Of a stretch of DNA of 64,000 nt, positions 21,012-32,413 are shown in pieces. The translations under genes and the position numbers were made by a program. Location: NCBI GenBank assembly GCA_030386875.1, contig CM059570.1, positions 30,619,422 to 30,683,421 on the forward strand, given 5' to 3'. The notes under the pieces were generated by a model, which was not told where the DNA came from, did not search any database, and saw only the letters and a program-made list of their open reading frames with translations. The stretch's first letter is position 1. The number at the start of each line of letters is the position of its first letter. The stretch is from Morinoia aosen (lineage: Eukaryota > Arthropoda > Malacostraca > Amphipoda > Talitridae).

Positions 21012-21409
21012 TATACCGTATGCCCCACAAAAACCCGAACCGAGTATTTATTTTCCCGTATCAGTAATACCATAATAAGAATTTCATAACCATTTAAATT
21101 AAAGTAAAATTATGCGGTAGTACTAATTACAACTGATACGGGAAATAATTACGGGTATTACTGATACGAGAAATAATTACGGGTATTACTGATACGGGAA
21201 ATAATTACGGGTATTACTGATACGGGAAATAATTACGGGTATTACTGATACGAGAAATAATTACGGGTATTACTGATACGGGAAATAATTACGGGTATTA
21301 TTGATACGGGAAATAATTACGGGTATTACTGATACGGGAAATAATTACGGGTATTACTGATACGGGAAAATAGATACAGGTTTCGGGCTTTTATGGGACA
21401 TGCTGTATA
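21012..21409. mobile_element. mariner/Tc1-type MITE with tandemly amplified interior
   Basis: The left end TATACCGTATGCCCCACAAA and the reverse complement of the right end, TATACAGCATGTCCCATAAA, agree at 23 of the first 28 positions. The match continues through CCCGAA and TTTTCCCGTATCAGTAATAC, giving terminal inverted repeats of about 60 bp flanked by TA. There is no transposase. The interior is a 28-bp tandem array whose unit contains the subterminal sequence GTATTACTGATACGGG. Confidence 0.88.
21130..21375. repeat. 28-bp minisatellite inside the MITE, ~8-9 copies
   Basis: The unit is GATACGGGAAATAATTACGG plus GTATTACT. Copies differ only at GATACGAG/GATACGGG and TTACTG/TTATTG, so the expansion is recent. 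Confidence 0.95.
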
Positions 21410-22324
21410 ACGATGGTTAGGGACAAGCGAAAGTTAGCGTAAGCAGCGAAAAAATTTGTGTTATTTGATCTTAAGTGGGAAAAGATGGCAAAGCTATTAC
21501 GCACTACGTAAAGGCGAAAGTCACTGAAACCTTGCTCTCACAATGCACTCTGGGCATCAGACCCTTGCAATCCTTTGAGCCTAATTGAATTTTGATTGCC
21601 GAGACCGGCTTGCACTTAGAGAGATGCGCTCTGTAAGTCAGTGTGTAGCTTTTATGCAACACCCGTGCGTTGCGAACTGTTCAGCTTCATGAGCCACGCA
21701 GTTAACTTGAAGTAATGCTTTAGTTCTGAAATTATCTGGAAAGATTTGATAGTGACTTTTGTATAGCAGGGTATTCTGTGAGGGAACACACGTTGTGCAA
21801 AGATTCCACGTATTCATTTGCCCGTACTCAAATTTTGGTGTCACTTTCCTCTTTGAAAATATTTTTGTATTGAAATCTAAGCCATAAACTCACTGCCATA
21901 CTCACATTTTTTTCTTCCGCTCTGAACGATTCACTACAACTCTCAGATTTTTTTCTGGTTTCGTGATCCACTCACAATATTGTGCTGAGAGTCTCCGTAT
22001 TTTGCGAGTCTCTCGAGCTTTTCTGGCGGTTGGAACTTTGCTCGATCTTATGGCATTTTTACAAGCTTTTCGTGCGTTGTCTTCATCGATTTAAAATGTC
22101 GTCTTGATCGTGAGTTCTAACCGGATTTGAAATGATTTGGGAGTTCATAGAGTTTTTCTACAAGGTTTCTTATTATTCGTTTTTTTATCGTGGTCTAATG
22201 ATTTTTTTGATAAAGGTTTTCAGACTTACGTAACAGTTCTTCCTGTTCTGAAGTTCATAGTGATTTTTTTTTGTTCATGGGTTCTTCTGACCGTTTTTCC
22301 ACATCTCTTTTTTGCTCGTGATCT
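21410..22324. other. unique sequence, no gene recognised
   Basis: Mixed composition with T-rich stretches after 21850. Frames of 63-68 codons carry no recognisable family. Confidence 0.4.
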
Positions 22325-22945
22325 CTGATTTTTATGCAGTAGATTACTTTGCTTGTGGGGTCAGAGCTTTATGCAGTAGATTACTTTGCTCGTGGGGTCA
22401 GAGCTTTATGCAGTAGATTACTTTGCTCGTGGGGTCAGAGCTTTATGCAGTAGTTTACTTTGCTCGTGGGGTCAGAGCTTTATGCAGTAGTTTACTTTGC
22501 TCGTGATCTCTGATTTTCATGCAGTAGATTACTTTGCTCGTGGGGTCAGAGCTTTATGCAGTAGATTACTTTGCTCGTGGGGTCAGAGCTTTATGCAGTA
22601 GTTTACTTTGCTCGTGAGGTCAGAGCTTTATGCAGTAGTTTACTTTGCTCGTGATCTCTGATTTTTATGCAGTAGATTACTTTGCTCGTGGGGTCAGAGC
22701 TTTATGCAGTAGATTACTTTGCTCGTGAGGTCAGAGCTTTATGCAGTAGTTTACTTTGCTCGTGATCTCTGATTTTTATGCAGTAGATTACTTTGCTCGT
22801 GGGGTCAGAGCTTTATGCAGTAGATTACTTTGCTCGTGGGGTCAGAGCTTTATGCAGTAGATTACTTTGCTCGTGGGGTCAGAGCTTTATGCAGTAGTTT
22901 ACTTTGCTCGTGAGGTCTGAGCTTTACGCAGTAGATTACTTTACT
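22325..22945. repeat. 37-bp minisatellite, ~17 copies, with a recurrent variant unit
   Basis: The unit is AGTAGATTACTTTGCTCGTG plus GGGTCAGAGCTTTATGC. A variant with GTGATCTCTGATTTT occurs at about 22319, 22503, 22651 and 22762. The spacings are 5, 4 and 3 units, and each variant is preceded by AGTTTAC, so blocks of units have been copied together. Confidence 0.93.
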
Positions 22946-23220
22946 AGTAGGTCTCATCTTTGTTTAATAACCCACTTTGTTTGAGATTTTTCATCGTTGT
23001 TTAAAAAATCTTTTTACTCCTGATATCTGAACGTTCATCACAGCATACTCTGGTTGCCACAACTCTGCCCTGCGTGTTTACTGTTTTCTGCGCATGGAGA
23101 TGATGAAGACAGACTTCGCCTCTCCCTGCCTAGCCATTTTGCTGGCCACACCCTACGTTCCAACCCACTCGCGGACAATCAGGGCCGTCTTCAGGAATCT
23201 TCTATAAGAACATCTTGAAA
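22946..23220. other. unique sequence with GC-richer island
   Basis: Sequence at 23080-23200 is GC-richer (GCCTCTCCCTGCCTAGCC, CCAACCCACTCGCGGAC) and unlike the flanking arrays. No gene was recognised. Confidence 0.35.
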
Positions 23221-23545
23221 TTTTACTCCCTAATTTTACTCCCTAATTTTACTCACTAATTTTACTCCCTAATTTTACTCACTAATTTTACTCCCTAATT
23301 TTACTCACTAATTTTACTCACTAATTCTACTCAGTAATTTTTCTCACTAATTTTACTCACTAATTTTACTCACTAATTCTACTCACTAATTTTACTCACT
23401 AATATTACTCAGTAATTTTACTCACTAATTTTACTCACTAATTTTACTCACTAATTCTACTCAGTAATTTTTCTCACTAATTCTACTCAGTAATTTTTCT
23501 CACTAATTCTACTCAGTAATTTTTCTCACTAATTTTACTCACAAT
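23221..23545. repeat. 13-bp minisatellite, ~25 copies
   Basis: The unit is TACTCACTAATTT. The left end uses TACTCCCTAATTT and the right half alternates with TACTCAGTAATTT. Confidence 0.93.
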
Positions 23546-24089
23546 TAAAAGGGCGAATTTTTTGAAATCTAATACGTAAAATGAAAAGAAAAACCGATAT
23601 AAAAGGGAAGTTTTTTGTGTTAGACGTATACACATAGCAAGTGTGCGTACACAAGTAGTACACACATGGATATTTGCATAAAAGGTAGATATATAGAAGT
23701 AAGTGTACATGCACACATAGTACATGTAAGGATATTTGTACTACTAAACGTATACACATATCGCAAGTGAGCGTACAAGCTCATACGCGGTGTGTATGAA
23801 TATATATAAATGTTTAGCCTTTTGAATATCCGAATTACCAATAAAAGTGCAAGGAAACAGGTGTTTAATAAGATCAATATCTTATTAAAGAAAGTCACTG
23901 AATGAAATATTAGGAACGTTTCGATCTCGGTATTTATATTTGCCTTAAACGTACACAAATTGCAAGTAAGCGTACACGCTCATACGCTCTCATACACCGC
24001 ATCCGTACGAGAAAAACAACAAAACACGAAGTGTTGTCGAATTCGCCCGGAGGGATATATATGTGCCGCAGCACTTACTGTATGCAGGC
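23546..24089. repeat. three dispersed copies of a ~45-bp segment
   Basis: (A/T)AGACGTATACACAT..GCAAGTG and GCGTACA(C/A)..CTCATACG occur at about 23625, 23752 and 23947 (the last reading TAAACGTACACAAATTGCAA). The intervening sequence is unique AT-rich DNA. Confidence 0.65.
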
Positions 24090-25600
24090 AAACAGCTGGT
24101 GTTGAAGAGCAGGCAAACAGCTGGTGCTGAGGGGCAGGCAAACTGCTAATGCTGAGGTGCAGGCAAACAGCTGATCCTGAGGTGCAGGCAAACAGCTGGT
24201 GCTGAGGTGCAGGCAAACTGCTAATGCTGAGGTGCAGGCAAACAGCTGATCCTGAGGTGCAGGCAAACAGCTGGTGCTGAGGTGCAGGCAAACAGCTGGT
24301 GCTGAGATGCAGGCAAACTGATGATGCTGAGGTGCAGGCAAACAGCTGGTGCTGAGGTGCAGGCAAACTGCTGATGCTGAGATGCAGGCAAACTGCTGAT
24401 GCTGAGGTACAGGCAAACTGCTGATGCTGAGGTGCAGGCAAACTGCTGATGCTGAGGTGCAGGCAAACTGCTGATGCTGAGGTGCAGGCAAACTGCTGAT
24501 GCTGAGGTGCAGGCAAACAGCTGGTGCTGAGGTGCAGGCAAACTGCTGGTGCTGAGGTGCAGGCAAACTGCTGGTGCTGAGGTGCAGGAAAACTGCTGAT
24601 GCTGAGGTGCAGGCAAACAGCTGGTGCTGAGGTGCAGGCAAACAGCTGGTGTTGAGGTGCAGGCAAACTGCTGATGCTGAGGTGCGGGCAAACAGCTGGT
24701 GCTGAGGTGCAGGCAAACAGCTGGTGCTGAGGTGCAGGCAAACAGCTGGTGCTGAGGTGCAGGCAAACTGCTGATGCTGAGGTGCAGGCAAACTGCTGAT
24801 GCTGAGGTGCAGGCAAACAGCTGGTGCTGAGGTGCAGGCAAACTGCTGGTGCTGAGGTGCAGGCAAACTGCTGATGCTGAGGTGCAGGCAAACAGCTGGT
24901 GCTGAGGTGCAGGCAAACAGCTGGTGCTGAGGTGCAGGCAAACAGCTGGTGCTGAGGTGCAGGCATACAGCTGGTGCTGAGGTGCAGGCAAACTGCTGGT
25001 GCTGAGGTGCAGGCAAACAGCTGGTGCTGAGGTGCAGGCAAACTGCTGGTGCTGAGGTGCAGGCAAACTGCTGATGCTGAGGTGCAGGCAAACTGCTGGT
25101 GCTGAGGTGCAGGCAAACTGCCGGTGCTGAGGTGCAGGCAAACAACTGGTGCTGAGGTGCAGGCAAACAGCTGGTGCTGAGGTGCAGGCAAACTGCTGAT
25201 GCTGAGGTGCAGGCAAACTGCTGGTGCTGAGGTGCAGGCAAACTGCTGTGCTGAGGTGCAGGCAAACTGCTGGTGCTGAGGTGCAGGCAAACTGCTGCTG
25301 CTGAGGTGCAGGCAAACAGCTGGTGCTGAGGTGCAGGCAAACAGCTGGTGCTGAGGTGCAGGATAACTGCTGGTGCTGAGGTGCAGGCAAACAGCTGGTG
25401 CTGAGGTGCAGGCAAACTGCTGGTGCTGAGGTGCAGGCAAACTGCTGGTGCTGAGGTGCAGGCAAACTGCTGATGCTAAGGTGCAGGCAAACAGCTGGTG
25501 CTGAGGTGCAGGCATACAGCTGGTGCTGAGGTGCAGGCAAACAGCTGGTGCTGAGGTGCAGGCATACAGCTGGTGCTGAGGTGCAGGCAAACAGCTGGTG
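24090..25600. repeat. 25-bp minisatellite, ~60 copies
   Basis: The unit is GGTGCAGGCAAACTGCTGAT plus GCTGA. The main variants are AACTGCTG and AACAGCTG crossed with GATGC/GGTGC. One 24-bp unit occurs at about 25245. Because 3 x 25 = 75 contains no stop on the minus strand, three overlapping 439-571 codon frames appear there, all with the same rotating peptide (PAPQHQLFACTSAPAVCLHL). They are artefacts. Confidence 0.96.
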
Positions 25601-26267
25601 CTGAGGCAGGCCCCAAAATGTATTGAAATAGTTTTTGGTTTGTACAAAATTTTACATTTAAGCGGCTTACTAATGCATGATACCATCTTGTTCATTATTA
25701 CAAAGTTAAAAAAGGGTGTACAGGTTCATGATGAGACGCCAAATGTTTGAAAATAATTCTGGTGGTAACTTCAAATTTGTTTATATCATCTACATAGTTT
25801 GTTATTTAAAAATTAAGAAAGGGTGTGCAGTTTCTTGATGGCTTGTAAAATGCTGAAAAATCGATTCTGGTGTTTCTTCAACTTCAAATTTATTATACTT
25901 TTACGTGTGTTTAGCATCATCCTATTTAAGCCACGAAGTGAAAATACGTGTTTTGTGCGTTTGTGAAATAAAAAAATAAACTTTTTTCCTCTGTTGTGAT
26001 TGTGTTTATTAATCTCCCGCATAGTGAGGTCAGTGTATAGATGGCTTCTAAAAATTTAAATCCCATGCAAATTATGTGGTTTGAGTTTGAAACTCCTCAT
26101 TTATATGAGTTACTCTACTTGAATCAATTCGATAGAACTTCTCGTTCCAATCACGAATATAAGTCAGATTTCGTTGTATTTTAGTCATAACATTGCAGGC
26201 TTACGTGAGATTCCTGGAAATTTTCAGAAATACAGGAAGCGAAAATTAGAAATTTGTTCTCGTGTCA
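25601..26267. other. AT-rich unique sequence with a two-copy motif
   Basis: AAAAAGGGTGTACAGGTTC...GATG at 25709 and AAGAAAGGGTGTGCAGTTTC at 25815 start two diverged ~105-bp copies (both continue AATGTTTGAAAA/AATGCTGAAAAA, ATTCTGGTG and TTCAAATTT). No gene was recognised. Confidence 0.5.
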
Positions 26268-26465
26268 CACGATAACAGCAACACGATAACAACAACACGA
26301 TAACAACAACACGATAACAACAACACGATAACAACAACAACACGATAACAACAACACGATAACAACAACACGATAACAACATCAACACGATAACAACAAC
26401 ACGAAAGCAACAACAACACGATAACAATAACAACACGATAACAACACGACGATAACAACACACGA
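26268..26465. repeat. CACGATAACAACAA short-period array
   Basis: The unit CACGATAACAAC with one or two extra CAA triplets (12-18 bp) is repeated about 14 times. Confidence 0.93.
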
Positions 26466-27169
26466 GTCCTTGCTGCGTCACGTGTGGTGGTGTGACCTTC
26501 TGGATTTCTCATTAGCAAATCGTAAAAAAATAAAATATTTTTTAAACTCCAGTTGATTTTCAATAGTCCAGTCAGTTTATGGCTTCAAAATACAACATTT
26601 ACTGAACTCCACTAGATTTCTTGCAGTCTCATTAGCGTGTCTCTTTAAAATATATATTTTAATTTTGAGAGTTCAATCGAATTTTCCCAGTGAGTGACTG
26701 GTTATTATGTTATCACTTTCAAAACGCGTGGCTTGCATGGTCGATGCTTTTCACGCGACGCGTACTCAACTTTTTCTCAACTGCAAACAATAAATTATAT
26801 CACCATGGTAAATATTTCCTGAATCACAAATACTTCCTGATTCACAATTATTTCTTTCGTAAATTTCCTGAATCGCATATATAATGGATCGCAAATGTAT
26901 CATGAATTGCAAATAATCATGAATATTTTCCTGAATTGTAAATACTGCTGGAAGTTTTGAGTGAATCCACGTAGTAAAAATATCCAGAGCGGTTGATTCT
27001 CTGACCAAAGTCTAACAGAATTAATTATGCCTTTGTTTCACAAAACTAGTGCCTCCTTCGATCATTTCCTAATGCTCGGCCCGTTTATCTTTATTGGAAC
27101 AAAAATCTTTCAGCTTCGCTCGAGAGAAAATTGACCACTGATTCAGTGCCCCGGTACGTGTTCGACATC
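26466..27169. other. unique AT-rich sequence with degenerate CCTGAATCACAA repeats
   Basis: Between 26815 and 26950 CCTGA(A/T)TCACAAATA-like words recur every 20-30 bp in eroded form. The remainder is unique. Confidence 0.5.
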
Positions 27170-27585
27170 AAGAATAAGAAAGTTCCACTCAAATACATTC
27201 ATATAAGAATAAGTAAGTTCCACTAAAATACATGCATACACGAATAAGTAAGTTCCATTAAAATACATTTACACAAGAATAAGTAAGTTCCACTAAAATA
27301 CATTGATACAAGAATAAGTAAGTTCCATTAAAATACATTTATACAAGAATAAGTAAGTTCCATTAAAATACATTTACTCAAGAATAAGTAAGTTCCATTA
27401 AAATACATTTACACATGAATAAGTAAGTTCCATTAAAATACATTCGCAAAAGAATAAGTAAGTTCCATTAAAATTCATTTACACATGAATGAGTAAGTTC
27501 CACTAAAATACATTTATGCAATACTAAGTAAGTTCCACTTAAATATATTCATCGAAGAATAATTAAGTTCCATTAAAATACATTA
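27170..27585. repeat. 35-bp minisatellite, ~12 copies
   Basis: The unit is AAGAATAAGTAAGTTCCATT plus AAAATACATTTACAC. The edges are more diverged than the centre. Confidence 0.93.
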
Positions 27586-27864
27586 ATTTCCTGCATAATT
27601 ATTAATATATCTTCTTAATGCAGAATAACTATTATATTTTACTTCTTACTCCTATTTTCAAAGTTTCAAGATATTCTTGTCGTAGAACATGTATTCTTTC
27701 ACTTTTTATTCCTTTCTTTCGAGTTTTAAAGGTATTTTAGTCGTAAATATGTATCCGCTTACTTCTTCCTCACTTTTGTTCCAGTTTTCGAAATATTTTT
27801 TAGTATAATATTCTTATTCTTTTTGCATACATACAAGACAGTGTTACATTTATTAACCATAGGA
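27586..27864. other. AT-rich spacer
   Basis: Two diverged copies of a ~80-bp TTTC..GTCGTA..ATGTAT phrase occur. No gene was recognised. Confidence 0.4.
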
Positions 27865-28890
27865 TACATCGTTTACGGGTGCCTGTAACCAACATTTTCT
27901 GTGAGACGTACAGCTTTACGGGTGATTGTAACCAGCATTTTGTGTGAGAGGTACAGCTTTACGGGTGATTGTAACCAGCATTTTGTTTGAGAGGTACAGC
28001 TTTACGGGTGATTGTAACCAGCATTTTGTGTGAGAGGTACAGCTTTACGGGTGATTGTAACCAGCATTTTGTGTGAGAGGTACAGCTTTACGGGTGATTG
28101 TGACCAGCATTTTGTGTGAGAGGTACAGCTTTATGGGTGATTGTAACCAGCATTTTGTGTGAGAGGTACAGCTTTACGGGTGATTGTGACCAGCATTTTT
28201 TGTGAGAGGTACAGCTTTATGGGTGATTGTAACCAGCATTTTGTGTGAGAGGTACAGCTTTACGGGTGATTGTGACCAGCATTTTGTGTGAGAGGTACAG
28301 CTTTATGGGTGATTGTAACCAGCATTTTGTGTGAGAGGTACAGCTTTACGGGTGATTGTGACCAGCATTTTGTGTGAGAGGTACAGCTTTATGGGTGATT
28401 GTAACCAGCATTTTGTGTGAGAGGTACAGCTTTATGGGTGATTGTGACCAGCATTTTGTGTGAGAGGTACAGCTTTACGGGTGATTGTAACCAGCATTTT
28501 GTGTGAGAGGTACAGCTTTACGGGTGATTGTAACCAGCATTTTGTGTGAGAGGTACAGCTTTACGGGTGATTGTAACCAGCATTTTGTTTGAGAGGTACA
28601 GCTTTACGGGTGATTGTAACCAGCATTTTGTGTGAGAGGTACAGCTTTACGGGTGATTGTAACCAGCATTTTGTGTGAGAGGTACAGCTTTATGGGTGAT
28701 TGTGACCAGCATTTTGTGTGAGAGGTACAGCTTTACGGGTACCTAAAACCAGCATTTTGTGTGACATGTATAGCTTTATGGGTACCTATAACCAGCATTT
28801 TGTGCGACAGGTACAGTTTAATGGGTACCTATAACCAGCATTTTGTGCGACAGGTACAGCTTCACGGGTACCTATAACTAGCATTCTGTG
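27865..28890. repeat. 43-bp minisatellite, ~24 copies, partly 86-bp dimers
   Basis: The unit is GGGTGATTGTAACCAGCATT plus TTGTGTGAGAGGTACAGCTTTAC in sequence. From about 28080 to 28440, TTTACGGG-GTGACC and TTTATGGG-GTAACC units alternate strictly, giving an 86-bp dimer. The last four units change to GGGTACCTATAACC. Confidence 0.95.
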
Positions 28891-28894
28891 TGAG

Positions 28895-29135
28895 ATACAA
28901 ATTTCCACACAAACATGGCGGCTTCCAATAAAACCCCGTAACGAAATTAACAGGAAGTGAGGGGAGAAAAATGAAGCTTTAATTAAAAAAGGCCCGCGTT
29001 TCCCTGGTGTTTTTTAACTCAGGCATAAAATTAGACGGAATTAAAGCGGCGGAATTTCAATTAACAAAGCAAAATAACGGACGTCCTAGGCCGCAAGGCT
29101 TCGGCCTACCCGCCGCTAACTGCCTGGTTTGGTGT
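28895..29135. other. unique island with TAAT cores, candidate conserved element
   Basis: High-complexity sequence with GCTTTAATTAAAAAAGG, GGAATTAAAGCGGCGG, TTTCAATTAACAAAGC, and a small hairpin AGGCCG/CGGCCT around 29090. It abuts the 43-bp array. A conserved-enhancer interpretation is inference. Confidence 0.35.
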
Positions 29136-29139
29136 TTTG

Positions 29140-29580
29140 AAAATTTTTACATTGTATTTTTCTGCTGTAATGTTTTCTATGAAGTTTTGAGCCGTAAAGG
29201 TTTTTTACGTTGTATTTTTGGGGCTGTAATGGGTTTCACGTGTGGTATTTTTTTTGCAGAAATGTTTTTGTTTGGAGTACTTTTTGGGATGTAATGTTTT
29301 TATGAGTAGTATTTCTTAGCGACGTAATGATATTTATGTGTTTTTTTTAAACTGTAATGTTTCTTCATGGAGTATTTTTCTACGCCGTCATGTTTTTCAT
29401 GCAACGTTTTTTTGCGCCGCAATGTTATTATACGCAGTACTTTTTGGGTTGTAATGTTTGCAATGAGTGGGATTTTTTGGCTACGTATTGTTCTTTTATG
29501 CATTATTTTTTTGAGCTGTAATGTTTTTGTGTAGTTTTTCCATCGTAATGCTTTTCAATATAGTATGTTTTGTCCTGTAT
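29140..29580. repeat. degenerate T-rich repeat, ~35-45-bp period
   Basis: The phrases GCAGTATTTTTT, GC(C/T)GTAATGTTTT and CATG(A/C)A recur with irregular spacing about ten times. This is an old array. Confidence 0.65.
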
Positions 29581-29739
29581 TGTACTTATTTGGTGAATTT
29601 TCCCAGGCTAACTTAATTCTAGTCTTCTTCGCAGTCTTTTTTTCCCACGTGCTTTTGAGTATACTTTGTTTGATATTTCTTGTTGAAAAAAATAGAATTT
29701 TTGCCCTGCAATGTACTTTTTAATTAAATTTTCTAATAC

Positions 29740-30560
29740 TAAATGGTGTCATTGTGTTGTGTTATTGGCCAGCGTTGGTGTTATTTTGTTGTGTTATTGG
29801 CCAGCGTTGGTGTTATTTTGTTGTGTTATTGGCCAGCGTTGGTGTTATTTTGTTGTGTTATTGGCCAGCGTTGGTGTTATTTTGTTGTGTTATTGGCCAG
29901 CGTTGGTGTTATTTTGTTGTGTTATTGGCCAGCGTTGGTGTCATTGTGTTGTGTTATTGGCCAGCGTTGGTGTTATTTTGTTGTGTTATTGGCCAGCGTT
30001 GGTGTTATTTTGTTGTGTTATTGGCCAGCGTTGGTGTTATTTTGTTGTGTTATTGGCCAGCGTTGGTGTTATTTTGTTGTGTTATTGGCCAGCGTTGGTG
30101 TTATTTTGTTGTGTTATTGGCCAGCGTTGGTGTTATTTTGTTGTGTTATTGGCCAGCGTTGGTGTCATTGTGTTGTGTTATTGGCCAGCGTTGGTGTTAT
30201 TTTGTTGTGTTATTGGCCAGCGTTGGTGTTATTTTGTTGTGTTATTGGCCAGCGTTGGTGTTATTTTGTTGTGTTATTGGCCAGCGTTGGTGTTATTCTG
30301 TTTTGTTATTGGCCAGCGTTGGTGTTATTTTGATGTGTTATTGGTTAGCGTTGGCGTTATTGTGTTGTGTTATTGTCCAGCGTTGGTGTTATTGTGTTGT
30401 GTTTTTGATTAGAGTTGGCGTCATTGTTTTGTATTATTGTTAGAGTTGGTGGCATTGTGTTGTGTTATTGGTTAGCGTTGGTGTTGTAATACTGTGTTAT
30501 TGCTTAGAGTTGGCGTAATTTAGTTGTGTTGTTGGTTGGTGTTGGTGTTGCGTAGCTGCG
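29740..30560. repeat. 32-bp minisatellite, ~25 copies
   Basis: The unit is TTGGTGTTATTTTGTTGTGT plus TATTGGCCAGCG. A TCATTGTG variant recurs at about 29747, 29940 and 30164 (6 and 7 units apart). The right end decays from about 30300. Three overlapping 196-233 codon plus-strand frames (hydrophobic CYWPALVLFCCVIGQRW repeats) are period artefacts. Confidence 0.95.
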
Positions 30561-30716
30561 CAGTATTTTCTTATTGTGTTGGCACAAATTGTTAATGCTG
30601 GTGTGTTGACATAAATTCTCCAGGAGCACTAAATACATTGCAGACCATACTATGGACCCCATCATTACAAAATATACGAGTACAACTGCTGCACAGCACA
30701 CTGAAATGCGCACTAA
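30561..30716. other. unique spacer
   Basis: No gene or structured element was recognised. Confidence 0.35.
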
Positions 30717-30897
30717 TTTCTCATACGAGAACATTTTTAGCATAGATTAATATTAAAAGACACTGAACAACTGCAGTTGTATGTGCTCACTAATTTCAAT
30801 CACGACAACATTTCTAGCATAGATTGATAATTAAAGACACTGAACAACTGCAGTTGTATTTGCTCACTAATTTCACTCACGACAACATTTCTAGCAA
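30717..30897. repeat. 77-bp direct repeat, ~2.3 copies
   Basis: CATAGATTRAT, AAAGACACTGAACAACTGCA and GTTGTATKTGCTCACTAATT recur 77 bp apart. Each unit contains the palindrome CAACTGCAGTTG. Confidence 0.92.
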
Positions 30898-31419
30898 GGA
30901 CTGCCTTCAACCAACCGCGGTTTCTGAAAATCATGGCCAGAGTAAATTGATTGTCGTATTCCCAGTTAGGTGTTCCTTTTTCTTTGTATGTTTGTGATGG
31001 AGTCTGAGGATCCCCTGCGGGATCTCTGGCGCTATTCCGTCCAGCTGTGGAACACAAAACCACTGATTTTGGAAGTGTTTCTTCTCATGCGAGACGCTGC
31101 GGTTTTTTCGGGATAGAATCGCTCAAAGTGTTCCAGTAATGGCATAGATTTGGGTTGCATATTGTTAAGTTTTCAGTTTTAGAAATATTTACCGACAGTC
31201 AGGAAAAAATGAATCATAACTACACTTTAATGGCTTAATTTAAATTGTATACTCTTCCTGACAGTGAGCGCTAGGGATTTTTTCTTGTTTCAAATTCCCC
31301 ACTACTTCTCCACCATTTGATGATTGTGGTTGACGAATTTTTCATGCGCAGACTGAGAGTTTCATGCATCAAATCTGTCAAAAACGAGTTTGGTTTGTAA
31401 TTTTTCCAATCAAACACAA
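30898..31419. other. unique sequence, no gene recognised
   Basis: A small perfect hairpin GATCCC-ctgc-GGGATC lies at about 31009-31024. No repeat or gene was recognised. Confidence 0.4.
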
Positions 31420-31800
31420 TAAGTGATACTTGTGATACTTTCTATCAAAGAAGAGTAGTATTTGTGATACGTTAAATAAAAAAAGAGTGGTATCTGTGAT
31501 ACGTTCAATCAAAGAAGAGTAGTGTTTTTGATACGTTATATCAAAAAAGAGTAGTATCTGTGATACGTTCAGTCAAAGAAGAGTAGTGTTTTTGATACGT
31601 TATATCAAAAAAGAGTAGTATCTGTGATACGTTCAATCAAAGAAGAGTAGTGTTTTTGATACGTTATATCAAAAAAGAGTAGTATCTGTGATACGTTCAG
31701 TCAAAGAAGAGTAGTGTTTTTGATACGTTATATCAAAAAAGAGTAGTATCTGTGATACGTTCAGTCAAAAACCAGTAGTTTCTGTGATACGCTGAAAAAA
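31420..31800. repeat. 32-bp minisatellite organised as a 64-bp dimer
   Basis: The two alternating units are AGTATCTGTGATACGTTCAG plus TCAAAGAAGAGT, and AGTGTTTTTGATACGTTATA plus TCAAAAAAGAGT. The first carries the near-palindrome GTATC-tgt-GATAC that is also found at 32.85 and 57.98 kb. Confidence 0.94.
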
Positions 31801-32413
31801 TTTTTTGTGTACTTTTTCAAAACTTAGAAGCGATTTTTTCCTAGATTTGTCTTTCTAAAAACTTCAATATGATCTGTTCCTAGAAATGCATTTCATGCCA
31901 CTTAGAAGTATTATTTTCTTTCCATCTTTTCGTTTGATTCGATTCATAAACATTTTCAAGATCCTCTGTGTTCCAATCTCGTACTACAATAAAGGATGAA
32001 TTTATTTTCAAAAGCAAACTTTTGCTCTGTATATTTTTAGTGCCAATTTAGCAGCAAAAATATTCCAAAATATCACATTCTATAACACAGAGGATTGAAC
32101 TAAAGAAACTGTCCGTACCAAAACATGATTGCTACACTCTAACGTAAACTTTTAGTTTAAAACTTATTAATACTTTTAAATTATTCAGTTCATTGCTAAT
32201 TCAGCTAATCTCCGGGAGTGATATTCATTTTAATTGTGTCTCTAAGTTCAGATGTTTGATGCGCTCCTGCGTTCATACGCAGCCGTCAAAAACGAAGGCG
32301 TTCTATGATGTTCGATTGGAACCAGAAATATTTCGATTACGTTGGTCATTTTGTTCATATTTTTTAGTAGCGGACGCCAAATACCTGCACCTTTTCTAAC
32401 AACAACCTTGAGT
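31801..32413. other. unique AT-rich sequence
   Basis: No repeat or gene was recognised. The single 68-codon frame at 32193 has no known family. Confidence 0.4.

Noticed and set aside
23980-25695. Minus-strand frame of 571 codons with CLHLSTSCLPAPQH-type repeats
   Set aside because: Three minus-strand frames give the same rotating peptide because 25 bp x 3 = 75 bp without a stop. This is a minisatellite artefact.
29711-30443. Hydrophobic repeat frames resembling membrane segments (CYWPALVLFCCVIGQRW)
   Set aside because: The three overlapping frames share the same 32-residue rotation of a 32-bp unit; the hydrophobicity is due to T-rich codons.
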